Source: Bicyclus anynana (Eukaryota; Arthropoda; Insecta; Lepidoptera; Nymphalidae). Taken from it: a stretch of DNA of 64,000 bases. A program made the translations under genes and the position numbers. Positions 21,946-33,062 of the stretch are shown here, one piece after another. Location: assembly GCF_947172395.1 (NCBI RefSeq), contig NC_069102.1, positions 9,082,442 through 9,146,441 on the forward strand. The letters run 5' to 3'. Position 1 is the stretch's first letter; every line of letters starts with the position of its first letter. The notes below the pieces were generated by a model. That model saw only the letters and a program-made list of their open reading frames with translations, did no database searches and was not told the origin of the DNA.

Positions 21946-22010
21946 TAGCAGGCGCCCGCTGCTTCGTCCACGTGAATTCAGAAATCCATCGGGAGCCACG
22001 ATAAATTGAC
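21946..22010 (-). mobile_element. Helitron-E 3'-end fragment
   Basis: TTAGCAGGCGCCCGCTGCTT + CGTCCACGTGAATTCAG corresponds to the CTAGCGGACGCCCGCGACTT terminus. The remainder is too diverged to delimit. Confidence 0.5.
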
Positions 22011-23874
22011 CCAAATTTTGCTAAATAGTGAAAAGTACGACACTTCAACATCGGTTCAGTCGTTACAAAGATTGAGGCAAACAGACTGATTGGAAAAAAA
22101 ATAAAAACGATTGCCTAAATATTGGTCTAAAAACATAAGCACTTGAGAAAACTTAGTTATTTTTAAATCATAAACAGACACCGTAATTTTATTTATATCT
22201 ATAAAAATATGTATTGATTAATAAATTATGAATAAAACTAAAACATAAATAATAGTAATCAAAAAGTAATTAAAATTATCAACGAGAGAGGCAGCCCTAC
22301 ATCTAACAAATAACCCTTCCCCCATTTCCCGGCATCTTGTACGTATCGCTCCCAGCTTCTACTCGGGCACTGTAAACTGTACAGTCGGCAACAAAAATAC
22401 TATTTGTATATATCTATAATTTCACAGCCATACAGGATTCTGCTTGACTGCAAAAAAACAAGTTAGTATGTCTGTGTCTAAAAGTCATAGTAGGATAAGA
22501 AAATCTATGGTAACTTTATGCAGCGTAAGTGTTTATTTGTTGGTTTAACAGGGCTGTAAAAAATATTTTTGTATATGATAACCACACTTTTGAGAAGTGA
22601 CATAGACTTACAATAAGGGGTAACAGAGGTAACAGGTGAGGAAACTTTATATAAATATCGCTACAAGGATGAAGTCGCAGGCTTTTCCTGATTTCCTGGT
22701 AAATGCATAGAAAAATTGATCAAGCTAAACAACTTGAAATAAATGGATATACCACCTTAAAGTAATAATTAAGATAGTCTACCCTCTAATGATGTTAAAA
22801 ATAAAATAAAGTAGTAAATCACGAATGAAACGCCTTGACTTTCATTACCTCCACTTGAGGTAGTGTTAAAACTCTCCTGTGATGTAATTAATTATGTATG
22901 AAATCGGGACAGCCCTATCATGAGCAAGTAACTAGTCTAACCCTTCTCCAGTGCTCAGCTGCCGACATTTTGGTTCGTGAGCGATCTTATCTGCCAGGTC
23001 GCGGTTTCGTCGTTGCATTTAAAATTTGAACAATATGTTTTCTCAGAACTAGCTTATAATGCCTCTTCCTTCACAGGAAACACTTGCAAGGATTTTTATA
23101 CTTTCATCCCCGTTATCGTATCATTAGGGATTAAATTTTCAAAATACTTCCTCAACGCTAAGTTTCTGTGTATAAGGAAATACCTGTACCTACGCAAATT
23201 TTCATGACCCAGTACTTTGAGTTGTTAGCTGATATGTCATACTAATTTAGTCAGTTATACTGACTGACTCTCAGAAATATTTTATATCGAAAAAAAAACA
23301 AAAATATAATATATACAATCAGGCTTAGTTTACAAGTACTTTTGAAACTTTAACTGTAGATTCTATCACCGGTTTGGAACTCAGCTGAAAAGAGACGATA
23401 AATAATATAAATTCAACCAACAATAGACACAGAATGATAATACTCCGTTTATATTATATATCTAATACTCGTTCATATTCTACCATAACGTGCTGCAAAA
23501 AATATTTTTAGTTATAAAATAATGTCTAAAGTTATTAGTTGAGTCTTACATTGGCCTATATAATTTAACAGCAAGACTGTCTTGGTTTCATGTCTCATTT
23601 TCATTATTATAACCCGAACGTTGGCAACCCTATCATTAGCAAATTACCCTTTCTCTGCATCCGTCTTGTGTTCGCGCGGGCTCGTCTCGGTTCGGTTAGG
23701 TTCGGCGGTTAGGTTTAAAATTCAATTTGTAACAATTTGCACGTAATCAGCGGGGGACAAAAATACTTAGAGGCTTTATATAGCCGCAAAGCGCTTTATT
23801 ATGTTAGGGGTGGTAATGAGATACGCTATTAGGTGCAAAAAATATCTCACTATACAGCCTTATTATTGTATTCT
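22011..23874. other. Unannotated AT-rich stretch
   Basis: No gene or confident repeat. Confidence 0.5.
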
Positions 23875-23905
23875 ACTAGCGAACGTCTACGACTTCGTCC
23901 GTAAA
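23875..23905 (-). mobile_element. Helitron-E terminus fragment
   Basis: CTAGCGAACGTCTACGACTT + CGTCCG is the 3' end of Helitron-E in reverse, ~30 bases only. Confidence 0.4.
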
Positions 23906-23924
23906 GGTCTCTGATTGGCATAAT

Positions 23925-24045
23925 TCAGTAACGATGTTTTTGTAACTAACAGTGCGAGTTTCTAATTTGTTTCTTCTATAGTATTGTGTTAGACAAAGAG
24001 AAATAGAGACGAATTTGCGACTCAGACTGTCGCGTTATTAAAACA
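23925..24045. mobile_element. MITE-I copy
   Basis: AATTCAGTAACGATGTTTTT, GTGCGAGTTTC, TAGTATTGTGTTAGACAAAG and ATTAAAACATTGTT follow the order seen at 4264-4395. Confidence 0.5.
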
Positions 24046-25114
24046 TTGTTCACATTAACTCTGAAGGTTATTGATTATTCCACTATATATATTTTAAAAG
24101 AAAAAGAAGTTTCATAAGTGTTGTATTCTTTGAACCCTTCATCACAATCCTCTATATTTTTTTTCAAAACGTAAAATTACACAGACTATTTTTAACAAAT
24201 AATTTTAGACGTACCAAAGTAAAATAAATGTGACTAAATATTAATAAACGTAGCCGCCAAAAATGTTGTAATTGTTCATCAATTTTAATTTTTTAATCAT
24301 TTGCTTCGATATATTGCTCACAATACTTGTTGTCAATTTTCTCAAAAATTAAACGAAATACTTAATAGCCAGTAATTTCCCAGCAAGGAGATTATATCAG
24401 TTTTAAATAAAACGAAAACGTCCAAAAACCCCGGCGCTTCCTACATCACTTGTCACAATAAAAATTCAAATAACTTGTGCTCGCGTTCTTTGTTGTCTTT
24501 TTAAAAACGTTTTTAATATTCCTCCATCGTCTTTGCCCGCTCTATGGCAATTCCGCCTTGTTTTAAAGCAGACAAATTGAGCGCTTTTTTTTTTGTTTAT
24601 ACAAGTTGAGAGCAGTTGGAGCGTGGGTAATCTCTTTTACGTTTGTTGGATTTGAGAACGAGTATTCTTTTTCATTCGTTTCGTCAACGCTTCCTTCTGT
24701 TTGTCCACGTCCATCGCTTTGCTCGGAGCGAGAATACTTCACGGGCGAGCAGGCGCTCACTATGCGTGTAAATTTTTAAACTTAGTAATGTTTCTGTGAT
24801 TCCTTTTCTTGTTGCGTCTGCTTCTTTTATTCGCTTCTGTTTGTAGTTGTCAGTGCATTTCGCGTTTCCCGCGCCCCGGATCTAGCCAACTGAGCGGCAA
24901 ATTGCCTTTTCAACGAGATCCCGAGGCTGTCCTTGTTCCGAATAAATGAATTCCCGTTTTGAAATATTGTTTGCTGCGGCTTCCTTGTGCTCAGGGATTC
25001 ATAATTTTGGTAAGTTCAACATGATTTTGGAACTTTTCATCACCTAGAACAATTTGTTGAAAGGTTTTTGAAATACGATAATTAACCATAACTGATATCA
25101 ACTTAAATTATTAG
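24046..25114. other. Unannotated, GC-richer toward the right
   Basis: Around 24690-24920 the DNA is GC-richer (GCTCGGAGCGAG, TTTCCCGCGCCCCGGATC). This could be regulatory or unique intronic sequence. No exon boundary pair or repeat is identifiable. Confidence 0.35.
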
Positions 25115-25325
25115 TCATCATCATCATCATCATCATGCCAGCCGATGGACGTCCACTGCAGGACATAGGCTTTTTTTAGGGACTTCCAAACATCACGATA
25201 CTGAGCCGCCTGCATCCAGCGAATACCTGCGACTCGCTTGATGTCGTCAGTCCACCTGGTCGGGGGTCGACCAACACTGCGCTTTCTAGTGCAGGGTCGC
25301 CATTCCAGCATATTGAGACCCCAAT
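25115..25325 (-). mobile_element. LINE-B 3' end with (ATC)n tail
   Basis: Read on the minus strand, it encodes the C-terminal end of the LINE-B polyprotein: LEWRPCTRKRSVGRPPTRW, then TDDIKRVAGIRWMQAAQYRD, then VWKSLKKAYVLQWTSIG. The frame continues into (GAT)n with no stop until after the tail. The tail at 25115-25137 is the terminal repeat. It is 5'-truncated near the GTTGGGATCCC-like segment. Not functional by itself. Confidence 0.88.
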
Positions 25326-25860
25326 AGTTATATTCCTTCCCGTAAACTCTAAACCTTGAAATCAGTAAATCTAGACTTTGTTCAACTGTCATAGTCATCT
25401 GTTCATACACATCATCACCAATTGCAAAATATAACATTGAACAGTCTAATGCAAAGCACGAACAGTTCCAAAGTAGATGCAATTATTTCAATACCACAGT
25501 ACAGTACAGTAAATGCCAATTAGCGGGCTCAATGGCAGTACTAATAACATGAGTGTTCCCCAATTCGCAGACGCTTATTAACATTACAAGGCGTGCTAAC
25601 AAGACTCTTGGCTCGCAAACACTGCTAATTTACAGTGTCACGTATTCGGTAGCTCTTTGATACTGTCTGCTCTGTGGTTGCTAAATGATAAGCTGTCTAC
25701 AATTTGGATGGGGTATAATTGAATGGTATCATTATCTACATGGATGTAATTTCGGTTGTGTTAGTTGATATTATAATAGCTCGTACTATCTAATACCTAC
25801 CTACATACATACCAGTGTCGTGCATAACTTTTATTCAGTGGCGTGAATTTTAACTAAGGT
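25326..25860. other. Unannotated
   Basis: A small CAGTACAGTACAGTA run occurs near 25497. Nothing else recognised between the two LINE-B copies. Confidence 0.5.
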
Positions 25861-26110
25861 ATCATCATTATCATCATCATCATCCATCATCATTATCAGC
25901 CGATGGACGTCCACAGCTGGGCATAGGCATCTTGCATGGACCTCCAAGCATAACGGTCTCGAGCCGCCAGCATATAGCGTTTTCCTGGAATCCACTTGAT
26001 GTCCTGATGAGGTCTAACTAGTGGGGGGTCGACCACTACTGTGCTTTACGGTGCGGGGTCACCATTCCAGCACCTTGGGACCCCAACGCCCATCGGCTCT
26101 TCGAATGCTC
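25861..26110 (-). mobile_element. LINE-B 3' end with (ATC)n tail
   Basis: ATC-rich tail, TCAGCCGATGGACGTCCACA, GGGGGGTCGACCACTACTGT, CACCATTCCAGCACCTTGGG and CATCGGCTCTTCGAATG. It overlaps the span of 25115-25325 and extends slightly further 5'. Frameshifts break the reading frame. Confidence 0.85.
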
Positions 26111-27004
26111 TTCTATTTTTTTTTAATTTAAAATTTTATGTTTATCAGACAAAGTTGATACAAGGATTCCAGCTATTAAATTTGTCATCAGACCAGCTCC
26201 ATACAAGTATTTTGTTTTTTTATTATCACCGAAAATAACAATTTCATAAGATGACCTAATAAAAGTCCAATTAAACTTAAAAAGTAGTCCATATATTTAA
26301 TCGAAGCTCAATATTTGACCCACTAGCAGGATAATTGAAACGCTGGTTACAACAAACGTATGTAATAGAGAAAATCACAATAATTGGATAGCTCATGAAC
26401 ATTTAAACAGTCAGAACAGACGTAACCTCGCCTTAAAAAAAGATTCATATAAAAACAAGCTCCTTAAACCACGTTATTAATGCAGGGGACGACCGACCAA
26501 AGGACACGCGCGGCAAAAAGACTCAAACCAAAACATAATTTAAAAGAGAATTCTTAAAGAGTGAAGACGCTGCTAAAAGATATAATTTGGACGCGCTGCC
26601 CGGGGCTGCTCGCGTTTGTCTTTGCCATTGTGAACTTTTGTTTCGCTCACTTTTATGAATTATATTCAGTTGTTTTTATCACCGACAAATGCAGGGCTGC
26701 AGTGCTACTTACAGGCTGGGCGACTAGCTGCACACTAAACCTCGGTTGCGAACGCAAAAGTATGGAATAATGCAGCGGTCAAAACGGAAAAACGAATGGG
26801 CTTAAATAATATGTATTATTCACTGATAGAAGAAAAAAGAGGTAGTTAGTTAAGATTCATAAATCACATTCGATGTTTTTTTACACACAAAAATTATTTT
26901 AGCGGGGCTATCAACGGCGCGATGACAGTGTGGCGACTGAACTCAGGTTTGCTAATTAGCTTAGTTTTAAAAATCTATAATAATAGATAATAAAAAAAAA
27001 TCTT
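26111..27004. other. Unannotated
   Basis: The frame at 26561-26770 starts with GTG, has hydrophobic stretches, but shows no family signature or exon context and is not called. Confidence 0.45.
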
Positions 27005-27166
27005 TTGTATGGTTTCCTCACGATATTTTTCCTTCACCGTTTGAGATACGTGATATTTTCGTAAAATGCACACAACTGAAAAGTTCGAGTTGTATGTCCC
27101 ACCGGATTCGAACCCACCCCGTCCGGAATCGAAGGCAAACGTCATATACACTGGGCTATCACGGCT
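27005..27166 (-). mobile_element. SINE-A head half
   Basis: Holds the head and first half of the body (GGTTTCCTCACGAT through GGGCTATCACGGCT) but lacks the tail half. A SINE missing its 3' side is unusual for a truncated retrocopy and implies later deletion. Confidence 0.82.
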
Positions 27167-27273
27167 TTATACATAATATGAATATGAACAATTTTTTAAC
27201 TGTAAATATAACTAAAAATGGACGACTTTCCTTACAAACTTTTAACTCCTATTAAACTACCTTTTTTTTTATT

Positions 27274-27395
27274 TTAAGGATAAAAAGTAGCCTATGTTCT
27301 GCTCCAAGGTGCCATTTATCATAATACCAAAATTCATCTTGAACGGTTCAGACAGACAGACTTACTTTCGCATTGATAATAATAATAATAAAGCC
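27274..27395 (-). mobile_element. Helitron-type fragment
   Basis: AGGATAAAAAGTAGCCTATG, AATACCAAAATTCATCTTGA and CAGACAGACTTACTTTCGCA are in the order expected of a Helitron-E-like body read in reverse. Both termini are worn, with an AAT run replacing the start. Confidence 0.5.
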
Positions 27396-28107
27396 TTTTA
27401 TTTTCCTTATACTCTAGTGTTGCAATAGTTTTCTTAAATCTAGTGTTAGTACATTTAATGTTTACATTATTTAGTTTGATAGTTTTAGAAATACATTGTT
27501 TTATTTATTTATTTTTCTTTGTAGTATTAGATTAAGTTCTTTTAAATTATAAGGATCCCTCATAGGGTATAGGCCTCCCCCAATTCCTTCCACTTATTTC
27601 TGTCCTTTGCCATGAACCTCCACTGTTTTCCACTTTCGCAATTATAATATTAGTATAAATTTCTTGACTTTCACGCGAGTTTCCATACTTTGATTACGTT
27701 CCGCGTCACTCAGCGCTGAACATGTAGTATTGTTTAGCCAGTAACCCTTAACCCTCACCCGCCCCTCAGTATCTTATCAAAAGTAAACACTCGTTCCGCC
27801 GACTGGGCGCGAAATGTGCGCTATTATTTTTATTTCCACGCGTCTTTCGCTGCCACGGTTCGTTTTCTTTCGGTTTCATGATAAATGATTGATTTTTTTT
27901 TAATCTGCCGTGCTAAATAAAAAAACGTTTTCATCTCTATCTAGATCTGCCGAGTGATTGTATGTTTCGGTGTACGATTCAAAACATGAAATCAGTACAG
28001 CTATGTTGTTTTTCATCGATTTTTGATTATATCGTATATTTCGACGAAATTATCTTTTATCATCAAGTGGCAGTGATTTTTTGTCTTTACAACCATCTTA
28101 CATGATT
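27396..28107. other. Unannotated
   Basis: Nothing recognised. Confidence 0.5.
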
Positions 28108-28436
28108 CGTATCATATTCGGCTCACTGCTGAGCTCGAGTCTCCTCTCAGAATGAGAGGGGTTAGGCCAATAGTCCACCACCCTGGCCCAATGCGGATTG
28201 GCAGACTTCACACACGCAGAAAATTAAGATAATTCTCAGGTATGCAGAAAATTAAGATAATTCTCAGGTATGCAGGTTTCCTCACGATGTTTTCCTTCAC
28301 CGATTGAAACACGTGATATTTAATTTCTTAAAATGCACACAACTGTAAAGTTGGAGGTGCATGTCCCAGACCGGATTCGAACCCACACCCTCCGGAATCG
28401 GAGACAGAGGTCATATCCACTGAGCTATCACGGCTC
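28108..28436 (-). mobile_element. SINE-A, near full length, with internal 28-bp tandem duplication
   Basis: All blocks from CATATTCGGCTCACTGCTGA to GAGCTATCACGGCT are present. Bases 28216-28243 are repeated exactly at 28244-28271. TACATGATT at 28099-28107 recurs at 28441-28449, an at least 9-bp target duplication. Confidence 0.9.
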
Positions 28437-30796
28437 ACCATACATGATTATTACAATTAGTTTAACTAACGTTACTTGATACTATAGTTACTATACTACT
28501 TTACATCGTTCGCTACGTAGAACTGTCATTGGTGCCTTCTCTTATTCCTAGATTAAGTAAGACCTTTAATAATATCAGTACTATAGTAGATATTTACTCA
28601 GAATCAGAAGTTTTCAAAAAAAAAACATCTCCACTTGGATCTCTTGTGACTTAATTTGCTCATCTTACTTTACTTTCTTTCTCGCATTTTTTTCTTTTTA
28701 AGTTAATGTATATGTTTATTATTTGTCTTATTTAGGTTATCTTTTATTTACTTTTCTTCTTTATTCCATGCTGTATTTATTTGTAAATAATTTATACACT
28801 TATATTGATTTATAATTTTGTTAAATAGTTTTAGTTAGTGTAAGTATTTGTAAATAAATGAATAGTTTTGCTAATTAAAATTGAAAATGGAATCGTCCGG
28901 TAAATTAAAAAAAACGAAGTATATTCCCAAAATTATAGTGCAAATATTTTCAAACAACTCAGTTTGATACTTGCATTTTAATTTTTTTATATAGGTTGAA
29001 ATGTTTTCACTCATCTGCATTTTTTGAAAAAACTATAAGTAGTAGATTTATTTTTAATTTGCCGAGCGATTTCAGCGTCTGCTTTCAGAAGTCAAACTAT
29101 ACCACTAATAAGCTTATGACACTGTAATTTACATGGCGATAATTATGTAGATAATTTCGTTGAATAAGAAATGATTTTTTTGGCTTTTAAATGGTATCCA
29201 TTTCTCTTTTAATACAGTTTCATTGTAACATAAAAACGTGTATTACGTAAAAATTAGGCGGTTATAAAGGAAAATTTGTAGAATTTTTTCACGTTACGAC
29301 ATACTACCGTAGATCATAACATACTGTCAGCGCAGTATACGTTCCGTGGGGCCCGTAAAAACGTAATAAAAAAGGAATAAATCCGACCCCCCATACTCCC
29401 CCATGTCTCTTCCTCTATTATTATTATGAACACAAAAATATTACGTCGCTCCTTGCAAGATCTGAAGGAACTAATTTTTAAGATATTTTTCCTTGATCAT
29501 ATTATCTTTTAATAATAGATTTTTTATGTTGTAATTTTGAAATTCCAATATCATTAAGGGAATATTGACTTTATTAGCTTTCTTTTGATATAATTAAGAA
29601 AGCAAATGTTTTAGTAAAATACTTACCTATTTTAATAATAAAACGTATTAAAAATAAAGTTGGTCCAACAAACGTACTGTCCAAATTTTAATAAAGTTTC
29701 AATTTTCTGATTTAGTAGGTACATAAATCTATATTTTATTAAATTGTACGTCAGTGATGGCAAAACCTTTGTTATTTAATAAAATGTCAGTTCATATCCT
29801 AACATAGGTACCAACTATGGATATAATATATAACAAAAAATATACATTGTATAGGCAACTATGGATTTTAGTTCAAAAATCTGGAAGACAATAAAAAATA
29901 CGTCAAAAATTCGTGTTTACTCAAAATTTAAAATTCATTCTTGATTTCTTTCTTGTTTTTACTGAGCCCTTTTTGAGCTTATAGTATCAATTTCCTAAAA
30001 ATTTTTCTCTGAATATTTACTAAAAAAAATAAAGTTATAAAGGTTCCAAATGCGTTACGTATAAAGTACCAAAATCATTCTATCAGTATTCATTAGAATC
30101 ACATCACAGCAAACCAAATATTTTGATTACCTTTATAGATTTAATTAAACCCTATTGCAAATAAAACTTCCCATTCGTTCAGCATCCCAAGAGGCGATTT
30201 CGTGTTCTACTTAAATTTGTTCATAAATAGATAATAAAGGGTGGCGGGCTGAGTTACCCGGCGGTTTACTAAACTGCTTTATTTGATAAAGATTGAGAAG
30301 CCGAGACGGCAAACTTTGCGACCGTGAGTGAACCCCGAATGTCTGCGGGAACCCTCAAAACCTCCCCGATATGTGGCATGGCAATTTCAGCTCTATCCTT
30401 GCAGCGTATGGTCGATTTTTGTAAGAATATATTGCGGCAGTTGTTGTGGTATACTGTACACATAAGTTAAGTGAAATACCTGTCCTATTATTCTATAGAA
30501 CACTTGATTTCGTCGTTGAGTTCGTCGTTGTTACATTATTGTTACACTTATAATACGTATTTTATTGTGTAATATGTAGTATGCACTCCATATATAATTA
30601 TTGAAGGTGGTTGCTTATATACACCTGTCAGTTATTAAACGAAATATAATAATTATATACTTTTATCTAAAGCGCAGAGACAGCTGCGTTTACAATTGTA
30701 TTTAAAAGTATGTTCTGAGCTTACGCTCGTCGAATTAATATTACAGTACATCGATTGGAATTACAATATTTATTGTTCTTATGACTAATTAACTAA
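28437..30796. other. Long unannotated AT-rich stretch
   Basis: No repeat family or gene is supported. The minus-strand frame at 30269-30463 lies in a slightly GC-richer patch but has no recognisable motif. Confidence 0.5.
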
Positions 30797-30903
30797 TTAG
30801 CCCATACCCCGCGGTTTTATTCGGGGATAAAGTATAATTTTTGTGTAATAGTGGTAAAAGAATTTTCAAAATCTTCACTTTATCTTTATAATATTAGTAT
30901 AGA
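30797..30903 (-). mobile_element. Helitron-C relative, shortened
   Basis: TTAGCCCATACCCCGCGGTT on the left (CTAA end in reverse) and TATAATATTAGTATAGA on the right, flanked by T. The middle is deleted compared with the ~200-bp copies. Confidence 0.55.
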
Positions 30904-31635
30904 TACAGGACAATACCTTGAACACAATCATAAATAAACATCAATGCAAATTTAAAAACATATATGTTTGAACGTAATTTTAGCGTAATTAAATTTTAAA
31001 TATAAGTTAATACTTAACTTGTAAACAAACTTAAAGCTACTCAAAAAGTTCATTACTCATGTGTCTAATATTGTGACAACTGCAATTCATCGCTGCAGCA
31101 GCGTTGAAAATTAATCTGTATTAGAGAATACCAAGGTCGATACAGATTCATAGTTGAATGAATATTATTTTCCTATCAGAAAGTGTAAGCTGAGTCGATA
31201 TTGCTTTTGGGTAACATTAAATTGAAAGTATTGTTGACACGTGTTCGATTTTGTTTAAACAAGACGCGGTTTTTGTTCTTCTATTATTTTCGGCTTTTTT
31301 TTTTATTTACGTTGTTTAGGTTTTGACTTCCTCAAACAATATCGTTTATTGTGCGTTTCCCTCTTTAATCTTAAATTTTAAGACACGAAATTTGAATTTC
31401 CAAACACATTTTGGATATGAACAGCTAGATTACCCGCGATCTTACCTATGTAGTTCCCATTTCCGGGTCCCTAATGGAGATACAATATCGTCGATGTTAC
31501 TCATTGTTAATGTAGTTTTCTATTGGTGAAACGACATTCAGAATCGGTCCTGGAGTTTCGGAGCTAGCTACTGAAAGGCTTATAGCTTCACGTATAATTT
31601 GAAGTACTCTATCATGATGACGTAAGTAAAGACCC
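30904..31635. other. Unannotated
   Basis: Nothing recognised. Confidence 0.5.
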
Positions 31636-31842
31636 CTATTCAGGAGCACCTTGCACCTCACCACAAGTAGAGCAAGATTTTTCAGTGGATTTCCCCCATC
31701 GTACTAAGTTGCTCTGATCTGGGAGAGTCATTTGAAAGGCATTGAGATAGAATTTTAATAAGGCAGGAGACCTGTATATGACCTGTTGTAGATTACGTAA
31801 CTTATCTATAACCTTGTTTACTTGTATTAAAGAAGATATCAT
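31636..31842 (-). pseudogene. Non-LTR reverse transcriptase C-terminal fragment
   Basis: The minus-strand frame contains FYLNAFQMTLPDQSNLVRWG then KSTEKSCSTCG. A '...LP..NL.RWGK....C..C' signature is characteristic of the region downstream of the reverse transcriptase domain in several non-LTR retrotransposons, where the paired cysteines begin a zinc-knuckle-like motif. The frame ends soon after the second cysteine, so the His/Cys partners are missing. About 68 residues remain of a protein usually near a thousand. It differs from LINE-B. The clade cannot be decided by eye. Confidence 0.6.
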
Positions 31843-32380
31843 GAAAGTTCTTGGAAAACCTGGGAATTAAAACAAACTACGAGCTGAAGGTAACATAATT
31901 TCTATTCGTAACAAACAAACAAAAAATGAAATCTTACTACTATTACAACTACGATTATAAACTCTTTATCAGTGACATTGACAATATATGTCATCCCCAT
32001 GGGGAATACTTCGCTTCGCAGCGTTTTAAAACGTTATAAAAAAAAGTAAACACAAAAATGGACTTAATAAAATATTTAGTCTAAAACAAAAAGCAACGTT
32101 CTATAAGGCTTTTTAATTAATTTAAGTGGTGGTATCACAGTTAGGGGCGATCGGCAGTATCCCGGCCCGCGCTCGTATATTGTACCGCATTGTGTTTTGT
32201 AGCTGGATGTAGACAATTTTATTTTCCGCTTTTTGGGTAATCAATAGGGGAAACCCGACGCCCCTTAACAACTGAACGGAGATCGTTATGGGATACAGGA
32301 TACGGGATCGATGTGAGTACATTTTTTTCCGTAATCTTACTAATATTTGAAAATGGAAAATTTGTGACGACGGATATTTT
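31843..32380. other. Unannotated
   Basis: Nothing recognised. Confidence 0.5.
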
Positions 32381-32520
32381 TTTTGTTCTTTACAAGTTAG
32401 GCCTTGACTACAATCTCACCTGTAAGTGATGATGCAATCTAAGATGGAAGAGGGTTAACTTCTTAGGACTAGGATTAAATCCACACTCCTTTCGGTTTCT
32501 ACACGACATCGTACCGGATT
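32381..32520 (-). mobile_element. SINE-D 3' half
   Basis: TTCTTTACAAGTTAGGCCTT, GACTACAATCTCACCTG, TTTCGGTTTCTACACGACAT and CGTACCGGA. It is truncated before the middle of the element. Confidence 0.82.
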
Positions 32521-32929
32521 TTTATTTGATCATATTGACGTAACTGATTTTATTATTTTGATGGTCACCTTCTGTTATAAAATAAGATTTGTGACATAAA
32601 TAAATGGTCTTGTCAGACAAACGGACGCGCAGACAGACGGACAGCAAAGTTGTTTTTAAGTATAGGTAGAAAAAGAAAGAAGAAAGGTGTTTTTATCCTT
32701 TTGAGCTCAGAATAAGAAATAACTTTTGAGATAGCTAATAAAAAATTATTTAAATAAATTTCTTAAATTCATCTATAACATTTCAACTTGATTAGTCGTA
32801 TAGAAATTGCAGGTAACAAACTGAAATTGTAAAATTTATTTTGAGTTTGTTATTTATTATTAAAAGGGACAAAAAACCGACATAACCTTATAACGCTAGC
32901 TAGAGTTTAAAAGGATAATTATGAATGTT
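32521..32929. other. Unannotated
   Basis: Nothing recognised. Confidence 0.5.
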
Positions 32930-33062
32930 TGTTACTCAATCACGCTACAATGGATGAATAGATCAGGATGAAATTTGGCACAGATATAAATAACAATCTT
33001 GAATAGATTACAAAAGGCAACTTGTCAACCCGATATTCCTACATAAAAAGAACCACGCGGCT
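32930..33062 (+). mobile_element. Helitron-type fragment
   Basis: ATGAATGTTTGTTACTCAAT + CACGC, GATGAAATTTGGCACAG and CGATATTCCTACATAAAAAG + AACCACGCGGC resemble the body of Helitron-E/C relatives. Neither terminus is clear. Confidence 0.45.

Noticed and set aside
25115..25137. (ATC)n as an independent microsatellite
   Set aside because: The same repeat follows LINE-B ends at several loci, so it is the element's tail.
26561..26770. Hydrophobic 69-codon frame as a small membrane protein
   Set aside because: It starts with GTG, has no transcription or splice context, and hydrophobic stretches arise easily from T-rich sequence.
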